Source of the DNA: Oceanicaulis sp. HLUCCA04
Lineage (GTDB): Bacteria > Pseudomonadota > Alphaproteobacteria > Caulobacterales > Maricaulaceae
Direction of reading: 5' to 3'
Length of the DNA stretch: 64,000 nucleotides
NCBI GenBank assembly: GCA_001314625.1
Contig: LJSH01000005.1
Location: 182,285-246,284 of the forward strand
Under the pieces are notes generated by a model. That model ran no database searches. It was given only the letters and a program-made list of their open reading frames with translations, and had not been told where the DNA came from. Each line of letters starts with the position of its first letter. Within the stretch, counting starts at the first letter, position 1. Positions 1-8,396 of the stretch are shown piece by piece. Both the position numbers and the translations under genes were made by a program.

Positions 1-1216
1 GCTGAACCGGGCGGTTTGTCGGAATTTCCGAAACGCCGAGGCTGTAGATGCCCGCAAACTCTTCGGCCTCTGTGGAGGCTGTGCCGGTCATGCCGGAGAG
101 CTTCTTGTAGAGGCGGAAATAGTTCTGGAAGGTGATGGATGCCAGCGTCTGGTTTTCAGGCTGGATTTCGACATTTTCCTTCGCCTCGATGGCCTGATGC
201 AGGCCGTCGGACAGGCGCCGGCCGGTCATCATCCGCCCGGTGAACTCGTCAATGAGCATCACCTTCTCGTCGCGGACAATATAGTCCTTGTCCTTCTGGA
301 ACATCTTGTGGGCCTTGAGGGCCTGGTTCACGTGGTGAACCGTGGCGATGTTCTCGATGTCGTAGAGATCGCCCTCGTCGAGCAGTCCATGCTCGCGCAG
401 AAGCTGTTCGATATGCTCGTTGCCTTCCTCGGTGAAGGTCACCGAGCGGTTCTTCTCGTCGAGCGTGAAATCTTCCTCGACCAGGAACGGGATCAGCTTG
501 TCGATGGTCTTGTAGAAATCGGAGCGGTCATCAGTGCGCCCGGAAATGATCAGCGGGGTGCGCGCCTCGTCGATCAGGATGGAGTCCACCTCGTCGACAA
601 TGGCGTAGGCATGGCCGCGCTGCACCATCTCGCGCAACGAATATTTCATGTTGTCGCGCAGATAGTCGAAGCCCAGCTCGTTATTAGTGCCATAGGTGAT
701 GTCGCAGGCATAGGCCCGGCGGCGTTCCTCATCGAGCATCTGGTTGAGGATCACGCCGGTTGTCATGCCGACGCGGGCAAACACCCGGCCCATCCATTCG
801 GAGTCGCGCTGGGCCAGATAGTCGTTGACGGTGACGATATGGACGCCCTTGCCGGGCAGCGCGTTGAGATAGGCAGCCAAGGTGGAGACAAGCGTCTTGC
901 CTTCGCCGGTTTTCATCTCGGCAATGCCGCCTTCGTGGAGCACCATGCCGCCCAGTAGCTGGACGTCGTAGTGGCGCTCGCCGAGCGCACGGCGCGCCGC
1001 TTCGCGCACCGCCGCGAAGGCTTCGGGCAGCAAGGCGTCGAGCGTCTCGCCTTTTTCCAGCCTCGCCCTGAATTCGCCGGTTTTGCCCTTCAGGGCTTCA
1101 TCGTCGAGCTTTTCGATCTCCGGCTCGAGGGCATTTATCTGACGCACTTTGGGCATGAGACGCCGCACGGTACGGTCATTGGAGGAGCCGAGGATTTTGC
1201 GCGCAAAAGAAAGCAT
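1..1216 (-). CDS. secA: Preprotein translocase ATPase SecA (5' part, C-terminus outside window)
   Basis: SecA is the cytosolic ATPase that drives unfolded preproteins through the SecYEG channel. About 405 N-terminal residues are in the window, starting [10 protein letters not shown] and reading towards the left edge. Walker A ([11 protein letters not shown]) lies near residues 101-111 and the DEAD-box-like motif [14 protein letters not shown] near 207-220. The preprotein cross-linking region follows, including [20 protein letters not shown]. Both ATPase motifs are intact and there is no frameshift in the visible part. The gene is divergent from the parvulin lipoprotein at 1362, a natural pairing because Sec substrates include periplasmic folding helpers. 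Identity is certain. The stop codon and C-terminal zinc/SecB-binding tail cannot be seen. Confidence 0.97.
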   Translation of the reverse strand, partial: MLSFARKILGSSNDRTVRRLMPKVRQINALEPEIEKLDDEALKGKTGEFRARLEKGETLDALLPEAFAAVREAARRALGERHYDVQLLGGMVLHEGGIAEMKTGEGKTLVSTLAAYLNALPGKGVHIVTVNDYLAQRDSEWMGRVFARVGMTTGVILNQMLDEERRRAYACDITYGTNNELGFDYLRDNMKYSLREMVQRGHAYAIVDEVDSILIDEARTPLIISGRTDDRSDFYKTIDKLIPFLVEEDFTLDEKNRSVTFTEEGNEHIEQLLREHGLLDEGDLYDIENIATVHHVNQALKAHKMFQKDKDYIVRDEKVMLIDEFTGRMMTGRRLSDGLHQAIEAKENVEIQPENQTLASITFQNYFRLYKKLSGMTGTASTEAEEFAGIYSLGVSEIPTNRPVQ

Positions 1217-1361
1217 GTTTTATCAGCCGTCGCGGGGCGAAATGGATGATCAGGCGTACCCGGCCGGTGTACAAGGCAGTCGCGTACCCGGCCTTTGCGC
1301 CTGTGCGGCGCTGGCCCTGAAGCAGCGCGCTCAAGATCAGGGACTTAAGGAGGCAGGCATA

Positions 1362-2426
1362 GTGTGTCAATCGAACCGGACCGCCAGACGCTGCAGTGCA
1401 GTGCTGGCTTCGATCATGGCGATGTCACTCGCCGCCGCTTGCAGCGAGGAACCGGGCCAGCAGCCGCCAGCCGCTGACCCGGCTGCGGAGCCCGCAGTGG
1501 AGGCGCAAGGCCGGGTGGACGTTCTGGCGCGGTTTCTCGCGCTGGAGCCTGCCGGAGAAGGCGATGAAGTGGTGGCCGAAGTCGGCACCACGGTCATTCA
1601 CGCCTCCGATGTGCGCCGCGAGATTGCGGCGCGCAGCCTGCATGACGACCCCGCCAATGTGGCCGTTTCCGATCCTGTCTTTCAGCAGGTGCTGTCAGAA
1701 CTGGTCGAGCAGCGCCTGCTGGCGCTGGAGGCGCTCAGGCGCGGACTGGACCGCGATGTGGAGGCGCGCAGGCGTCTTGCTGCGGCCGAGGAGCGCATTC
1801 TGGGCAATATCCTGGTCGAGACGGTGGTCGCCGACGCCATCACCGATGACGCCATTGCGCGCATCTACGAGGAGCAGAACCGGCTCGCCCCGCGCGTGGA
1901 AGAGGTGCGGGCCAGTCATATTCTCGTGACAACGCGCGAGGAGGCCGATGAAGTGGCCCGGTTGCTCGAAGAAGGCGAAGACTTCGCCCAGCTGGCCCGG
2001 CAGGTCAGTCAGGACCCCGGCACCCGGCTTGATGGCGGGGATCTGGGATATTTCACCCGCGACGGGATGGTCTCCGCCTTCTCCCGTCAGGCGTTCGATA
2101 CCGAAGTGGGCGCCATCTCCGAGCCCTTCCAGACCGAATATGGCTGGCATGTGTTGCGGGTTGCCGACCGGCGCTTGCAACCGCGCCGCGATCTGGAATC
2201 GCTGCGGCCCAATATCGTGCGTTTCCTGACGCTGGAGGGCATCCAGATGCTCCTCGATACCGTGCGCCAGACCTATCCGGTGACCCGAAGCGGCGCGCCT
2301 GCGCCTGCTGAAATCCGTGCGCCTGAGGCAGTGCCGCCGGGCGCGCCGGAGACAGCCGCAGACGGTGAGGATGACGACGCGGCCGTGGAGGACGAGGCGC
2401 AGCCGGGCGATAGCCCCGAGCGTTAG
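1362..2426 (+). CDS. Parvulin-type peptidyl-prolyl isomerase, probable lipoprotein
   Basis: A periplasmic PpiC/SurA-like cis-trans prolyl isomerase predicted to help exported proteins fold. The GTG start at 1362 is chosen because a strong ribosome site (AAGGAGG, 1347-1353) sits 8 bases upstream and because it leads straight into a lipoprotein signal: Arg-rich n-region, hydrophobic core, then lipobox LAAAC near residues 24-28. An N-terminal SurA-like helical segment precedes one parvulin domain (about residues 185-280; ASHILV, GGDLGYF and EYGWHVLRV). The last 30 or so residues are strongly acidic (EDDDAAVEDEAQ), a low-complexity tail of unknown role. At 354 residues it has a single isomerase domain, shorter than the two-domain SurA. 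It diverges from secA. A longer reading frame upstream exists but lacks a ribosome site. Confidence 0.88.
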   Translation: MCQSNRTARRCSAVLASIMAMSLAAACSEEPGQQPPAADPAAEPAVEAQGRVDVLARFLALEPAGEGDEVVAEVGTTVIHASDVRREIAARSLHDDPANVAVSDPVFQQVLSELVEQRLLALEALRRGLDRDVEARRRLAAAEERILGNILVETVVADAITDDAIARIYEEQNRLAPRVEEVRASHILVTTREEADEVARLLEEGEDFAQLARQVSQDPGTRLDGGDLGYFTRDGMVSAFSRQAFDTEVGAISEPFQTEYGWHVLRVADRRLQPRRDLESLRPNIVRFLTLEGIQMLLDTVRQTYPVTRSGAPAPAEIRAPEAVPPGAPETAADGEDDDAAVEDEAQPGDSPER

Positions 2427-2474
2427 GTTCGCGCTAACCGTGTCCACACACCGCAATTTAACAAAGGATCAGGC

Positions 2475-2894
2475 ATGATGCCGGCTGGTAAAGGCCATCT
2501 CTTGCTGGTGGCGGCGTGCGCGCTTGTCGACCCCGATGGACGGGTGCTGATCGCGCAGCGCCCTGAAGGCAAGGCGTCTGCCGGCGCGTGGGAGTTTCCC
2601 GGCGGAAAGGTGGAGCCGGGCGAGTACCCGGAAGCGGCCGTCGTGCGCGAGCTGCGCGAGGAACTGGGAGTGGAGCCATGCGAGCGTTGTCTGCAGCCCT
2701 TCGCGTTCTCGTCCTGTCCGATGGAGGACGGGCGTCATCTCTTGATGCCGCTCTATGTCTGCCGCAAATGGGACGGGTTCCCGGACCCGAAAGAGGGCCA
2801 GAAAATCGCCTGGGTAAGCCCGCGCGATTTGAGCAAGTATGCGCTTCTGCCCGCCGACATTCCGCTCGCCGCAGAGCTGCGCGACCGTCTCTGA
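2475..2894 (+). CDS. mutT: Nudix hydrolase, 8-oxo-dGTP diphosphatase MutT
   Basis: Small (139 residues) Nudix protein of the MutT type, which hydrolyses oxidised dGTP to keep 8-oxoguanine out of DNA. The full Nudix box is present near residues 36-60: GGKVEPGEYPEAAVVRELRE followed by ELGV, matching GX5EX7REUXEEXGU. The flanking LIAQRPEGKASAGAWEFPGGK is typical of MutT rather than the ADP-ribose branch. Two adjacent ATG codons (2475 and 2478) follow a GGATCAGG sequence, so the exact start is open by one residue. It lies 48 bp after the parvulin gene on the same strand, and its stop codon overlaps the Flp-pilin frame that follows. Confidence 0.93.
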   Translation: MMPAGKGHLLLVAACALVDPDGRVLIAQRPEGKASAGAWEFPGGKVEPGEYPEAAVVRELREELGVEPCERCLQPFAFSSCPMEDGRHLLMPLYVCRKWDGFPDPKEGQKIAWVSPRDLSKYALLPADIPLAAELRDRL

Positions 2895-3037
2895 CCTTTG
2901 ATCAGGGCGGGGCCACTGCCATCGAATATGCGATGATTGCCGGACTTGTCTCCATCGTCATCGTGTCAGCGTTGGCGACGGTCGGCGACCAGCTGGTCGT
3001 CTGGGCCGAGGCCGTACTGGCCGGGCTGGGGGGCTAA
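2891..3037 (+). CDS. Flp/Fap-type pilin subunit, very short, apparent CTG start
   Basis: A reading frame encoding about 48 residues with the hallmark of type IVb Flp pilins: a Gly before ATAIEYAMIAGLVSIVIVSA, i.e. the prepilin peptidase site followed by the hydrophobic assembly helix, then a short tail. Flp pilins form tight-adherence (Tad) pili. There is no ATG, GTG or TTG near the expected start. The only nearby candidate is CTG at 2891, which overlaps the mutT stop as CTGA, an arrangement that would allow translational coupling. The resulting leader (LTFDQGG) is shorter than usual. The nearest in-frame ATG (about 2769) lies deep inside mutT and would give an atypical leader. No other tad/cpa genes are nearby. 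It could be an orphan minor pilin or a decayed copy that lost its start. Confidence 0.6.
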   Translation: MTFDQGGATAIEYAMIAGLVSIVIVSALATVGDQLVVWAEAVLAGLGG

Positions 3038-3957
3038 CCCGCCTTCTCGCCTGCGCCCCGCTCCGTCACGCCCAGCGCATCGGCGAGGCGCACCTTGGCC
3101 GAACCGGGGCGAAGCGGTTTGGGCTGGCTTTCATGGGGCGCCCAGCCGGCTGCGTGCAGGATTTCAAACTTCGCCGGGATACGCCCATCGGCTTCGGCAA
3201 AGCGCTGCGAATAAATCTGCGCGGTCTTGACGAAAAACTGCCGGTGGACGGGTGTGCGCGGGCGGCTGGCGAGCACGCTCGTCTCGCCCATGCGGCGCAA
3301 ATCGCGCATCAGCACGAACGCATTGCCGTAGCGCACGGTGAGGCGGTCCACGTCCGAGACCGGCATGGCAAAGCCTGCCCGCGCCAGAAGGCCGGCCAGA
3401 TCGACCGTATCGGCAAAGGGCGAGACGCGCGCGCTTACCTGCGCGTAAATCTCGTCCTCGGCGGCCATCAGGCTCTGGCGCAGCTCGGTCAGCGTCGCCC
3501 CGCCCAGCATGGCGCAGGCAAAGAAGCCGTCAGGCTTGAGCGCCCGGTTGATCTGGATCAGCGCGCCAACAAGATCATTCGTCCAATGCAGCGACAGGCA
3601 GGAGATGACAAGGTCTAGGCTCTGGTCGGCTAGGGGCAGGTGCTCCTCGTCCATGACCAGCGCCTGGCCGGAGGCTTTCGCGGCCATGGCGGGGGATATG
3701 TCGGCCTCGATCAGCGTTCCGATCCTGGTGGCAAGCTCTGGCCGTGCCGCAATCGCCCGTCCCGCCGTGCCCGCTCCGCCAATGACCAGCGCGCGTTCAA
3801 ATGTGCGGTTCACCGCCAGCAGACGGTCAGCCAGATCATCGGCGGCACGGCTCGCCAGAAAGGCAAATTCCTCATAGCCTGCAGCCGCACGGTTGCGCCG
3901 CTGTCGCAGGAGCGCGCGGTCAAACAAGAGAGGCGGGGTGTCAGACGATGATGCCAT
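3034..3957 (-). CDS. SAM-dependent methyltransferase (BioC / NDUFAF5-like)
   Basis: Class I SAM-dependent methyltransferase of 307 residues. After a short N-terminus (LLFDRALLRQRRNRAAAG) comes the cofactor-binding Rossmann strand ALVIGGAGTAGRAIA, then the acidic strand end LIEADIS, and DEEHLPLADQSLDLVISCLS, the usual Asp-x-Phe/Leu-Pro motif 4 segment. This layout and the Leu-His-Trp (SLHWTNDL) motif match the BioC/NDUFAF5 group common next to comF in alphaproteobacteria. The substrate is not clear: an early biotin-synthesis role and a complex I assembly role are both possible. The start at 3957 (MASSSDTPP) was chosen over one 48 codons upstream, whose N-terminus is low-complexity and antisense to comF. 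The 3' end overlaps the Flp frame by a few bases. Divergent from comF. Confidence 0.82.
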   Translation of the reverse strand: MASSSDTPPLLFDRALLRQRRNRAAAGYEEFAFLASRAADDLADRLLAVNRTFERALVIGGAGTAGRAIAARPELATRIGTLIEADISPAMAAKASGQALVMDEEHLPLADQSLDLVISCLSLHWTNDLVGALIQINRALKPDGFFACAMLGGATLTELRQSLMAAEDEIYAQVSARVSPFADTVDLAGLLARAGFAMPVSDVDRLTVRYGNAFVLMRDLRRMGETSVLASRPRTPVHRQFFVKTAQIYSQRFAEADGRIPAKFEILHAAGWAPHESQPKPLRPGSAKVRLADALGVTERGAGEKAG

Positions 3958-4004
3958 GGGGCGGATATGGACCGGCGCGCCTCGCGAGGGAAGCCTCGCG
4001 GGTG

Positions 4005-4730
4005 ATGACGGGCTTGGCCGACCTGATCTGGCCGCCCATATCGCTGCTCTCCTACGCGCCGGTTTCCGCCCATGGCCAGCTAGCGCCCGAAGACTGGTCA
4101 AAGATTGTCTTCCTCGATGATCCCCAATGTGCGTCGTGCGGATTTCCGTTCGACTGGCCGCCGGGCGAGGGCGCTCTATGCGGGCCGTGCGCGGCGCGCG
4201 CTCCCGCCTTCGATACGGCCCGCTCCGCCTTCGTCTACACGCCCGAAAGCCGCCGCCTGATCCTGTCGCTCAAACATGGAGGACGCGTCGATGGCCTCGC
4301 CGCGTTCGGCGGCTGGATGCACCGGGCCGGGCGGGCCATGCTGGCAGACGCAGACTATCTGATCCCCGTGCCCTTGCATCCGCGACGGCTGCGCCAGCGC
4401 CGCTTCAACCAGTCACTTCTGCTGGCGCAGTCTGTGGCCCGGCTCTCCGGCGTGGCCTGTGATGCGCATATCCTGATGCGCCGCCGCCCGACACCCAGTC
4501 AGGGCGGGCAGAGCGCCAAGGGCCGCCGCCGCAATGTGGCGGGTGCGTTTGCGGTGCGTGACGCCGCGAAAGCCCGCATCCAGGGCGCGCACCTGATCCT
4601 GATTGATGATGTCTATACGACCGGCGCAACGCTGGAGGCGTGTGCAAGAGCGTTGAAACGCGCGGGCGCGGCGCGCGTTGATGCCCTGACGCTTGCGCGC
4701 GTTGTCAGAACAAGCGACGTCATTACATAA
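4005..4730 (+). CDS. comF: ComF family protein (double zinc ribbon plus phosphoribosyltransferase)
   Basis: ComF-family protein, associated with DNA uptake and with replication restart in naturally transformable bacteria. An N-terminal zinc-ribbon region has CASC and CGPC pairs (about residues 44-70). A PRTase-like domain follows, with DYLIPVPLHPRRLRQRRFNQ and the PRPP-binding loop LILIDDVYTTGATLEACA near the C-terminus. GGQSAKGRRRNVAGAF is also family-typical. Start choice: ATG 4005 (VMTGLADLIWPP) gives 241 residues and clears the divergent methyltransferase. An upstream ATG pair at 3948/3951 is in frame but would overlap that gene's 5' end. Confidence 0.9.
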   Translation: MTGLADLIWPPISLLSYAPVSAHGQLAPEDWSKIVFLDDPQCASCGFPFDWPPGEGALCGPCAARAPAFDTARSAFVYTPESRRLILSLKHGGRVDGLAAFGGWMHRAGRAMLADADYLIPVPLHPRRLRQRRFNQSLLLAQSVARLSGVACDAHILMRRRPTPSQGGQSAKGRRRNVAGAFAVRDAAKARIQGAHLILIDDVYTTGATLEACARALKRAGAARVDALTLARVVRTSDVIT

Positions 4731-4769
4731 GCGTCAGAACCGATCTGCTGATTCATGAAAGCCGAGCCC

Positions 4770-5036
4770 ATGACCACGCCCGCCATCACCATCTACACAC
4801 GGCCCTTTTGCGCCTTCTGCTCGCGAGCGCTGTCGCTGCTGGGCGATAAGGGCGTGGCGGTAAAGGAGATCGAGGCCGGGTTTGATCCGGCCTTGCGCGC
4901 CGAAATGCAGGAACGCTCCGGCCGCAACACCTTCCCGCAGATTTTCATCGGTGAAACCCATATCGGCGGCTGTGATGATCTGTTCGCGCTGGAACGCGCG
5001 GGCAAGCTTGATCCCATGCTGAAGGCGGCCAGCTAA
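4770..5036 (+). CDS. grxC: Glutaredoxin 3 (GrxC)
   Basis: Small dithiol glutaredoxin of about 88 residues that reduces disulfides and glutathionylated proteins with glutathione. The N-terminus ITIYTRPFCAFCSRALSLL carries the redox CxxC. Here it reads CAFC, where the usual GrxC motif is CPYC. The conserved cis-Pro segment FPQIFIG and the GGCDDL glutathione-binding turn are present. Start at 4770 (MTTPAITIYT) gives the family's normal length. An in-frame ATG at 4755 would add five residues. The stop TAA shares its last A with the ATG of the next gene, so this gene, the nitrilase-family gene and the DUF1178 gene are probably one translationally coupled operon. Confidence 0.92.
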   Translation: MTTPAITIYTRPFCAFCSRALSLLGDKGVAVKEIEAGFDPALRAEMQERSGRNTFPQIFIGETHIGGCDDLFALERAGKLDPMLKAAS

Positions 5037-5860
5037 TGGCGAAAGCCCGCATAGCGCTCGTCCAGATGCGTTCGGGCACCGAGCCGGAGCGCAATATCGA
5101 CGCCGCCGAGGCCGCCATCCGGCAGGCCGCCCGCGATGGCGCGCAGTTCGTGGCGACGCCCGAAGTGACCAATCTGGTCCAGAAGGACACGAAAGCGCTT
5201 TTCGAGACCTTGCAAACGCCGGAAGACGATATCGCCATAAAGCGCCTCTCGGCACTCGCGGGCGAACTGAAGATCGACGTATTGGCCGGCTCGCTGGCGC
5301 TTAAGGGCGATGACGGACGGGCCGTGAACCGCTCCGTCCTGTTCGGGCCGGGCGGACAGGTCAAAGCGCAATATGACAAGATCCACATGTTCGATGTCGC
5401 CATCGGCAATGGGGAAATCTGGTCGGAAAGCACCAATTACGCGCCCGGTGACCGCGCAGTGCTGACCGAGGCGGCGGGGCTGAAGCTGGGGCTGACCATT
5501 TGTTACGATGTACGCTTTGCCTATCTCTACCGCGCGCTGGCGGCGGGCGGGGCAGTTGCCATGACGGTACCGGCCGCCTTCACCCGCCCGACCGGCAAGG
5601 CGCACTGGGAAATACTGCTGCGCGCCCGTGCCATCGAGACCGGCAGCTTCATTCTTGCGCCCGCTCAGGGCGGCACCCATGCCGATGGCCGCAAGACCTG
5701 GGGCCGCTCCATGGCCGTGGGTCCGTGGGGCGATGTGATCGGCGTGCTCGACCATGACGAGCCGGGCATACTCTACGCCGAAATCGACACCGACGAGGCG
5801 CTTTCCGCGCGCCAGCGCATCCCCGCGCTCAAAGGCGGGCGGGAGTTTGCCGGGCCATGA
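5036..5860 (+). CDS. Carbon-nitrogen hydrolase (Nit / deaminated glutathione amidase-like)
   Basis: Nitrilase-superfamily amidohydrolase of 274 residues. The catalytic triad is visible: Glu in ATPEVTN (about residue 42), Lys in YDKIHMFDV (about 117) and Cys in TICYDVRF (about 158). The pattern KIHMFDV...CYDVRFAYLYR matches the Nit1/omega-amidase branch, whose best-known role is repair of deaminated glutathione. Its position directly behind a glutaredoxin fits that role by inference. It starts on the last A of the grxC stop codon and ends in an ATGA overlap with the next gene. No signal peptide, so cytosolic. Confidence 0.88.
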   Translation: MAKARIALVQMRSGTEPERNIDAAEAAIRQAARDGAQFVATPEVTNLVQKDTKALFETLQTPEDDIAIKRLSALAGELKIDVLAGSLALKGDDGRAVNRSVLFGPGGQVKAQYDKIHMFDVAIGNGEIWSESTNYAPGDRAVLTEAAGLKLGLTICYDVRFAYLYRALAAGGAVAMTVPAAFTRPTGKAHWEILLRARAIETGSFILAPAQGGTHADGRKTWGRSMAVGPWGDVIGVLDHDEPGILYAEIDTDEALSARQRIPALKGGREFAGP

Positions 5861-6285
5861 TCCGCTATGCCCTGCAGTGCGATGAGGGCCATGGCTTTGA
5901 AGGCTGGTTCTCGTCCAGCGAGGATTACGAAAAGCAGGAAGCGAGCGGGCTTGTCGAATGCCCGGAGTGCGGCTCTGTTGCCGTGACGCGCCAGATCATG
6001 GCACCCGCCGTGCGCACCTCCAGAGGCCGCGAGACCAGCACCAACGCCCAGCCGGACATGGACGCGGTCGCGCGCAAGGTGCGCGCCCATATCCGCAATA
6101 ACTATGATTATGTCGGGACTGATTTTGCGTCCGAGGCCCGCGCCATTCATGAGGGCGCCAAGCCTGAACGCCTGATCTATGGCGAGACCACGCCGGAGGA
6201 ACGCACCAAACTGGCCGAGGACGGCGTGCCGTGCGCGCCCTTGCCCGAACCCTTCGCTCCCACGCCGCCGAAAAAGGCGAATTAG
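5857..6285 (+). CDS. DUF1178 family protein
   Basis: A 142-residue protein of the DUF1178 family, widespread in alphaproteobacteria and of unknown biochemical function. The N-terminal half looks like a small metal-binding fold: Cys-Asp-Glu-Gly-His (QCDEGHGFEGWF) followed by a knuckle VECPECGS. A Lys/Arg-rich middle and a conserved C-terminal NYDYVGTDFASEARAIHEG segment complete the family pattern. It overlaps the upstream amidohydrolase by four bases (ATGA). The operon context suggests a thiol or redox-related job, but this is inference. Confidence 0.88.
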   Translation: MIRYALQCDEGHGFEGWFSSSEDYEKQEASGLVECPECGSVAVTRQIMAPAVRTSRGRETSTNAQPDMDAVARKVRAHIRNNYDYVGTDFASEARAIHEGAKPERLIYGETTPEERTKLAEDGVPCAPLPEPFAPTPPKKAN

Positions 6286-6466
6286 GGGTTCTTTTCCCGT
6301 CACACGCGTCTCGTCGTTCCCGCTCCCGCCTGCGCGGGGATGACGGAAAAGGTGGGCCCTGCCGGTTAAACGCATCCCCACCTTGCCGTCGGCCCCGGAG
6401 CGTGATTCAGTTCCCGGATGAAAACCGGGCGGGCTCGCGAAGACCTGCCTCATCCAGGGGACAGGC

Positions 6467-8380
6467 ATGGTCATCAATATCGTCGTTGCAATCGGCATTC
6501 TCATCACGCTGGTGACGGCGGTGCCGGTCTTCACCCAGATGGCCAAGCATCCCAAAGGGCTTCACATTCTCTTCTTCGCCGAGATGTGGGAGCGGTTTTC
6601 CTATTACGGCATGCGCGCCCTGCTGATCTTCTACCTCACCCAGCATTTCCTGTTTTCAGACCGGTTCGCGAGCACCCAGTACGGGGCCTACACCTCGCTG
6701 GTCTATCTCTTGCCTCTGATTGGCGGGTTTGTGGCCGACCGCTATCTGGGCAATCGCAAGGCCATCGCCTATGGCGCGCTTTTGCTGGTGGCCGGCCATT
6801 TGGCCATGGGAATTGAGGGGCGCCCCTCTGAGGAAGCGCTGCAATACGAGGGCGAGTCCTACTCGCTCGTGGCCGAGGGGCGCGGCGGATTGCGCACGGT
6901 CCAGCTTGAGGTGGACGAAGCACTCTACAGCTTTACCGCCAGCCGCCAGGGCGATCTTCTGATTGCGGGCCTGCCCGAAGGCGCGAGCCTGCCGGACGTG
7001 TTGCCTGCGGGTAGCTTCGAGACCGAAGTGGTCTATCAAGACCAGCGCGGCCTCGCCATTCTCTATCTGGCGCTGTCACTTATCATCATGGGCGTCGGCT
7101 TTTTAAAGGCCAGCATCTCGTCGATTGTCGGCCAGCTTTATGACGCGCATGACCCGCGCCGCGATGGCGGTTTCACGCTCTACTATTACGGCATCAATCT
7201 GGGCGCGTTCTGGGCGGCAATCCTGTGCGGCCTGCTGGGCGAGACGGTCGGCTGGTGGGCCGGTTTCGGTCTGGCCGGCGTCGGCATGCTGCTGGGCTTC
7301 ATCGTGTTCGTGCGCGGACGGCTGGCCTTCTTCCTGCCGGGCAGGAATCTGCTGGCTGATGTCGGCAATCCGCCAGATCCGGCAGCCCTGAAAGCGCGCG
7401 TGCTGGGGCCGCTGAACCGAGAAACGGTGATCTACCTTCTGGGCATTCTGGGCGTGGGCGTTGTCTACTGGCTGATACAGGCCCATCAGCTGCGCCTGCC
7501 GCTTCCCGGCATTGGCGGCATTGATGCCATGCTCCTCCTGCTGGTCGCCGGAGCTGCGGCGTTTCTGGGGTATATCGGCTGGTATATGGGCGCGAAATGT
7601 ACGCGCGAGGAAGGCCAGCGGCTCTTGCTGGCGCTTATCCTGATTGTCGTTTCAGTGGTCTTCTGGGCGCTGTTCGAGCAGGCCGGTTCCTCGATGAATT
7701 TGTTTGCCGCGCGCAATGCCCAGCTGGATATCGCGCCACAGCGCCTCGTCGAGCTCGGGCCGATCACGCTCGACCTGTCGCTGACCGCCTCGCAGACGCA
7801 ATCGTTCAATTCGGGCTTCATCCTGATCTTCGCGCCACTGTTTGCAGCCCTGTGGGCGTTTCTGGCGAAGATGCAACGCAATCCCAACACGCCGTTGAAG
7901 TTTGGCCTCGCCCTCATTCAGGTGGGGCTGGGCTTTCTGGTGCTGGTCTGGGGCGTGCAGTTTGCCGACGACAGCTACCGCGTGCCGCTTTTCTTCCTGG
8001 CGCTGGCCTATCTCCTGCACACCACCGGTGAGCTGTGCCTGTCGCCGGTGGGCCTGTCGGCAGTGACCAAGCTGTCACCGGCGGCGGTGGTCAGCTTCAT
8101 GATGGCGGGCTGGTTCCTGTCCAGTGCGTTTGCCCAATATGTCGGCGGGCTGATTGCGGCGCTGACGGCAACCGGCACGGTGGCCGGGCAGGTGCTTGAT
8201 CCGGAAAGCGCGCTGGCAGGCTATGCGCAGGTGTTCGGCGTTATTGGCCTGATCGGCATTGTTCTGGGTGTGGTGATGGGCGCGGCCAGTTTCGGCCTGA
8301 AGGCGCTGGGCCATGGCCTTGCCGAAGACCAGCTGCCCGCGCCGTCCGAGCCGGGACCGGAAGTGCCGGTGCGTGATTAG
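6467..8380 (+). CDS. POT/PTR-family proton-dependent oligopeptide transporter
   Basis: Inner-membrane symporter of 637 residues that imports di- and tripeptides with protons. PTR-family signatures are clear: EMWERFSYYGMRALLIFYL (the ExxERFxYY proton-coupling motif in helix 1, near residue 40) and FTLYYYGINLGAFWA. About twelve or more hydrophobic segments can be counted. An extra non-membrane stretch of roughly 80 residues (about residues 117-198, from GIEGRPSEEALQYEG to VVYQDQRG) is inserted between early helices. The frame continues cleanly through it and the loop is rich in charged and beta-type residues. Longer than the usual 450-500 residue bacterial POT proteins. Preceded by AGGGGACAGGC before ATG 6467. 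Single-gene unit. Confidence 0.92.
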   Translation: MVINIVVAIGILITLVTAVPVFTQMAKHPKGLHILFFAEMWERFSYYGMRALLIFYLTQHFLFSDRFASTQYGAYTSLVYLLPLIGGFVADRYLGNRKAIAYGALLLVAGHLAMGIEGRPSEEALQYEGESYSLVAEGRGGLRTVQLEVDEALYSFTASRQGDLLIAGLPEGASLPDVLPAGSFETEVVYQDQRGLAILYLALSLIIMGVGFLKASISSIVGQLYDAHDPRRDGGFTLYYYGINLGAFWAAILCGLLGETVGWWAGFGLAGVGMLLGFIVFVRGRLAFFLPGRNLLADVGNPPDPAALKARVLGPLNRETVIYLLGILGVGVVYWLIQAHQLRLPLPGIGGIDAMLLLLVAGAAAFLGYIGWYMGAKCTREEGQRLLLALILIVVSVVFWALFEQAGSSMNLFAARNAQLDIAPQRLVELGPITLDLSLTASQTQSFNSGFILIFAPLFAALWAFLAKMQRNPNTPLKFGLALIQVGLGFLVLVWGVQFADDSYRVPLFFLALAYLLHTTGELCLSPVGLSAVTKLSPAAVVSFMMAGWFLSSAFAQYVGGLIAALTATGTVAGQVLDPESALAGYAQVFGVIGLIGIVLGVVMGAASFGLKALGHGLAEDQLPAPSEPGPEVPVRD

Positions 8381-8396
8381 ATCGCGAAGGCGGGGG

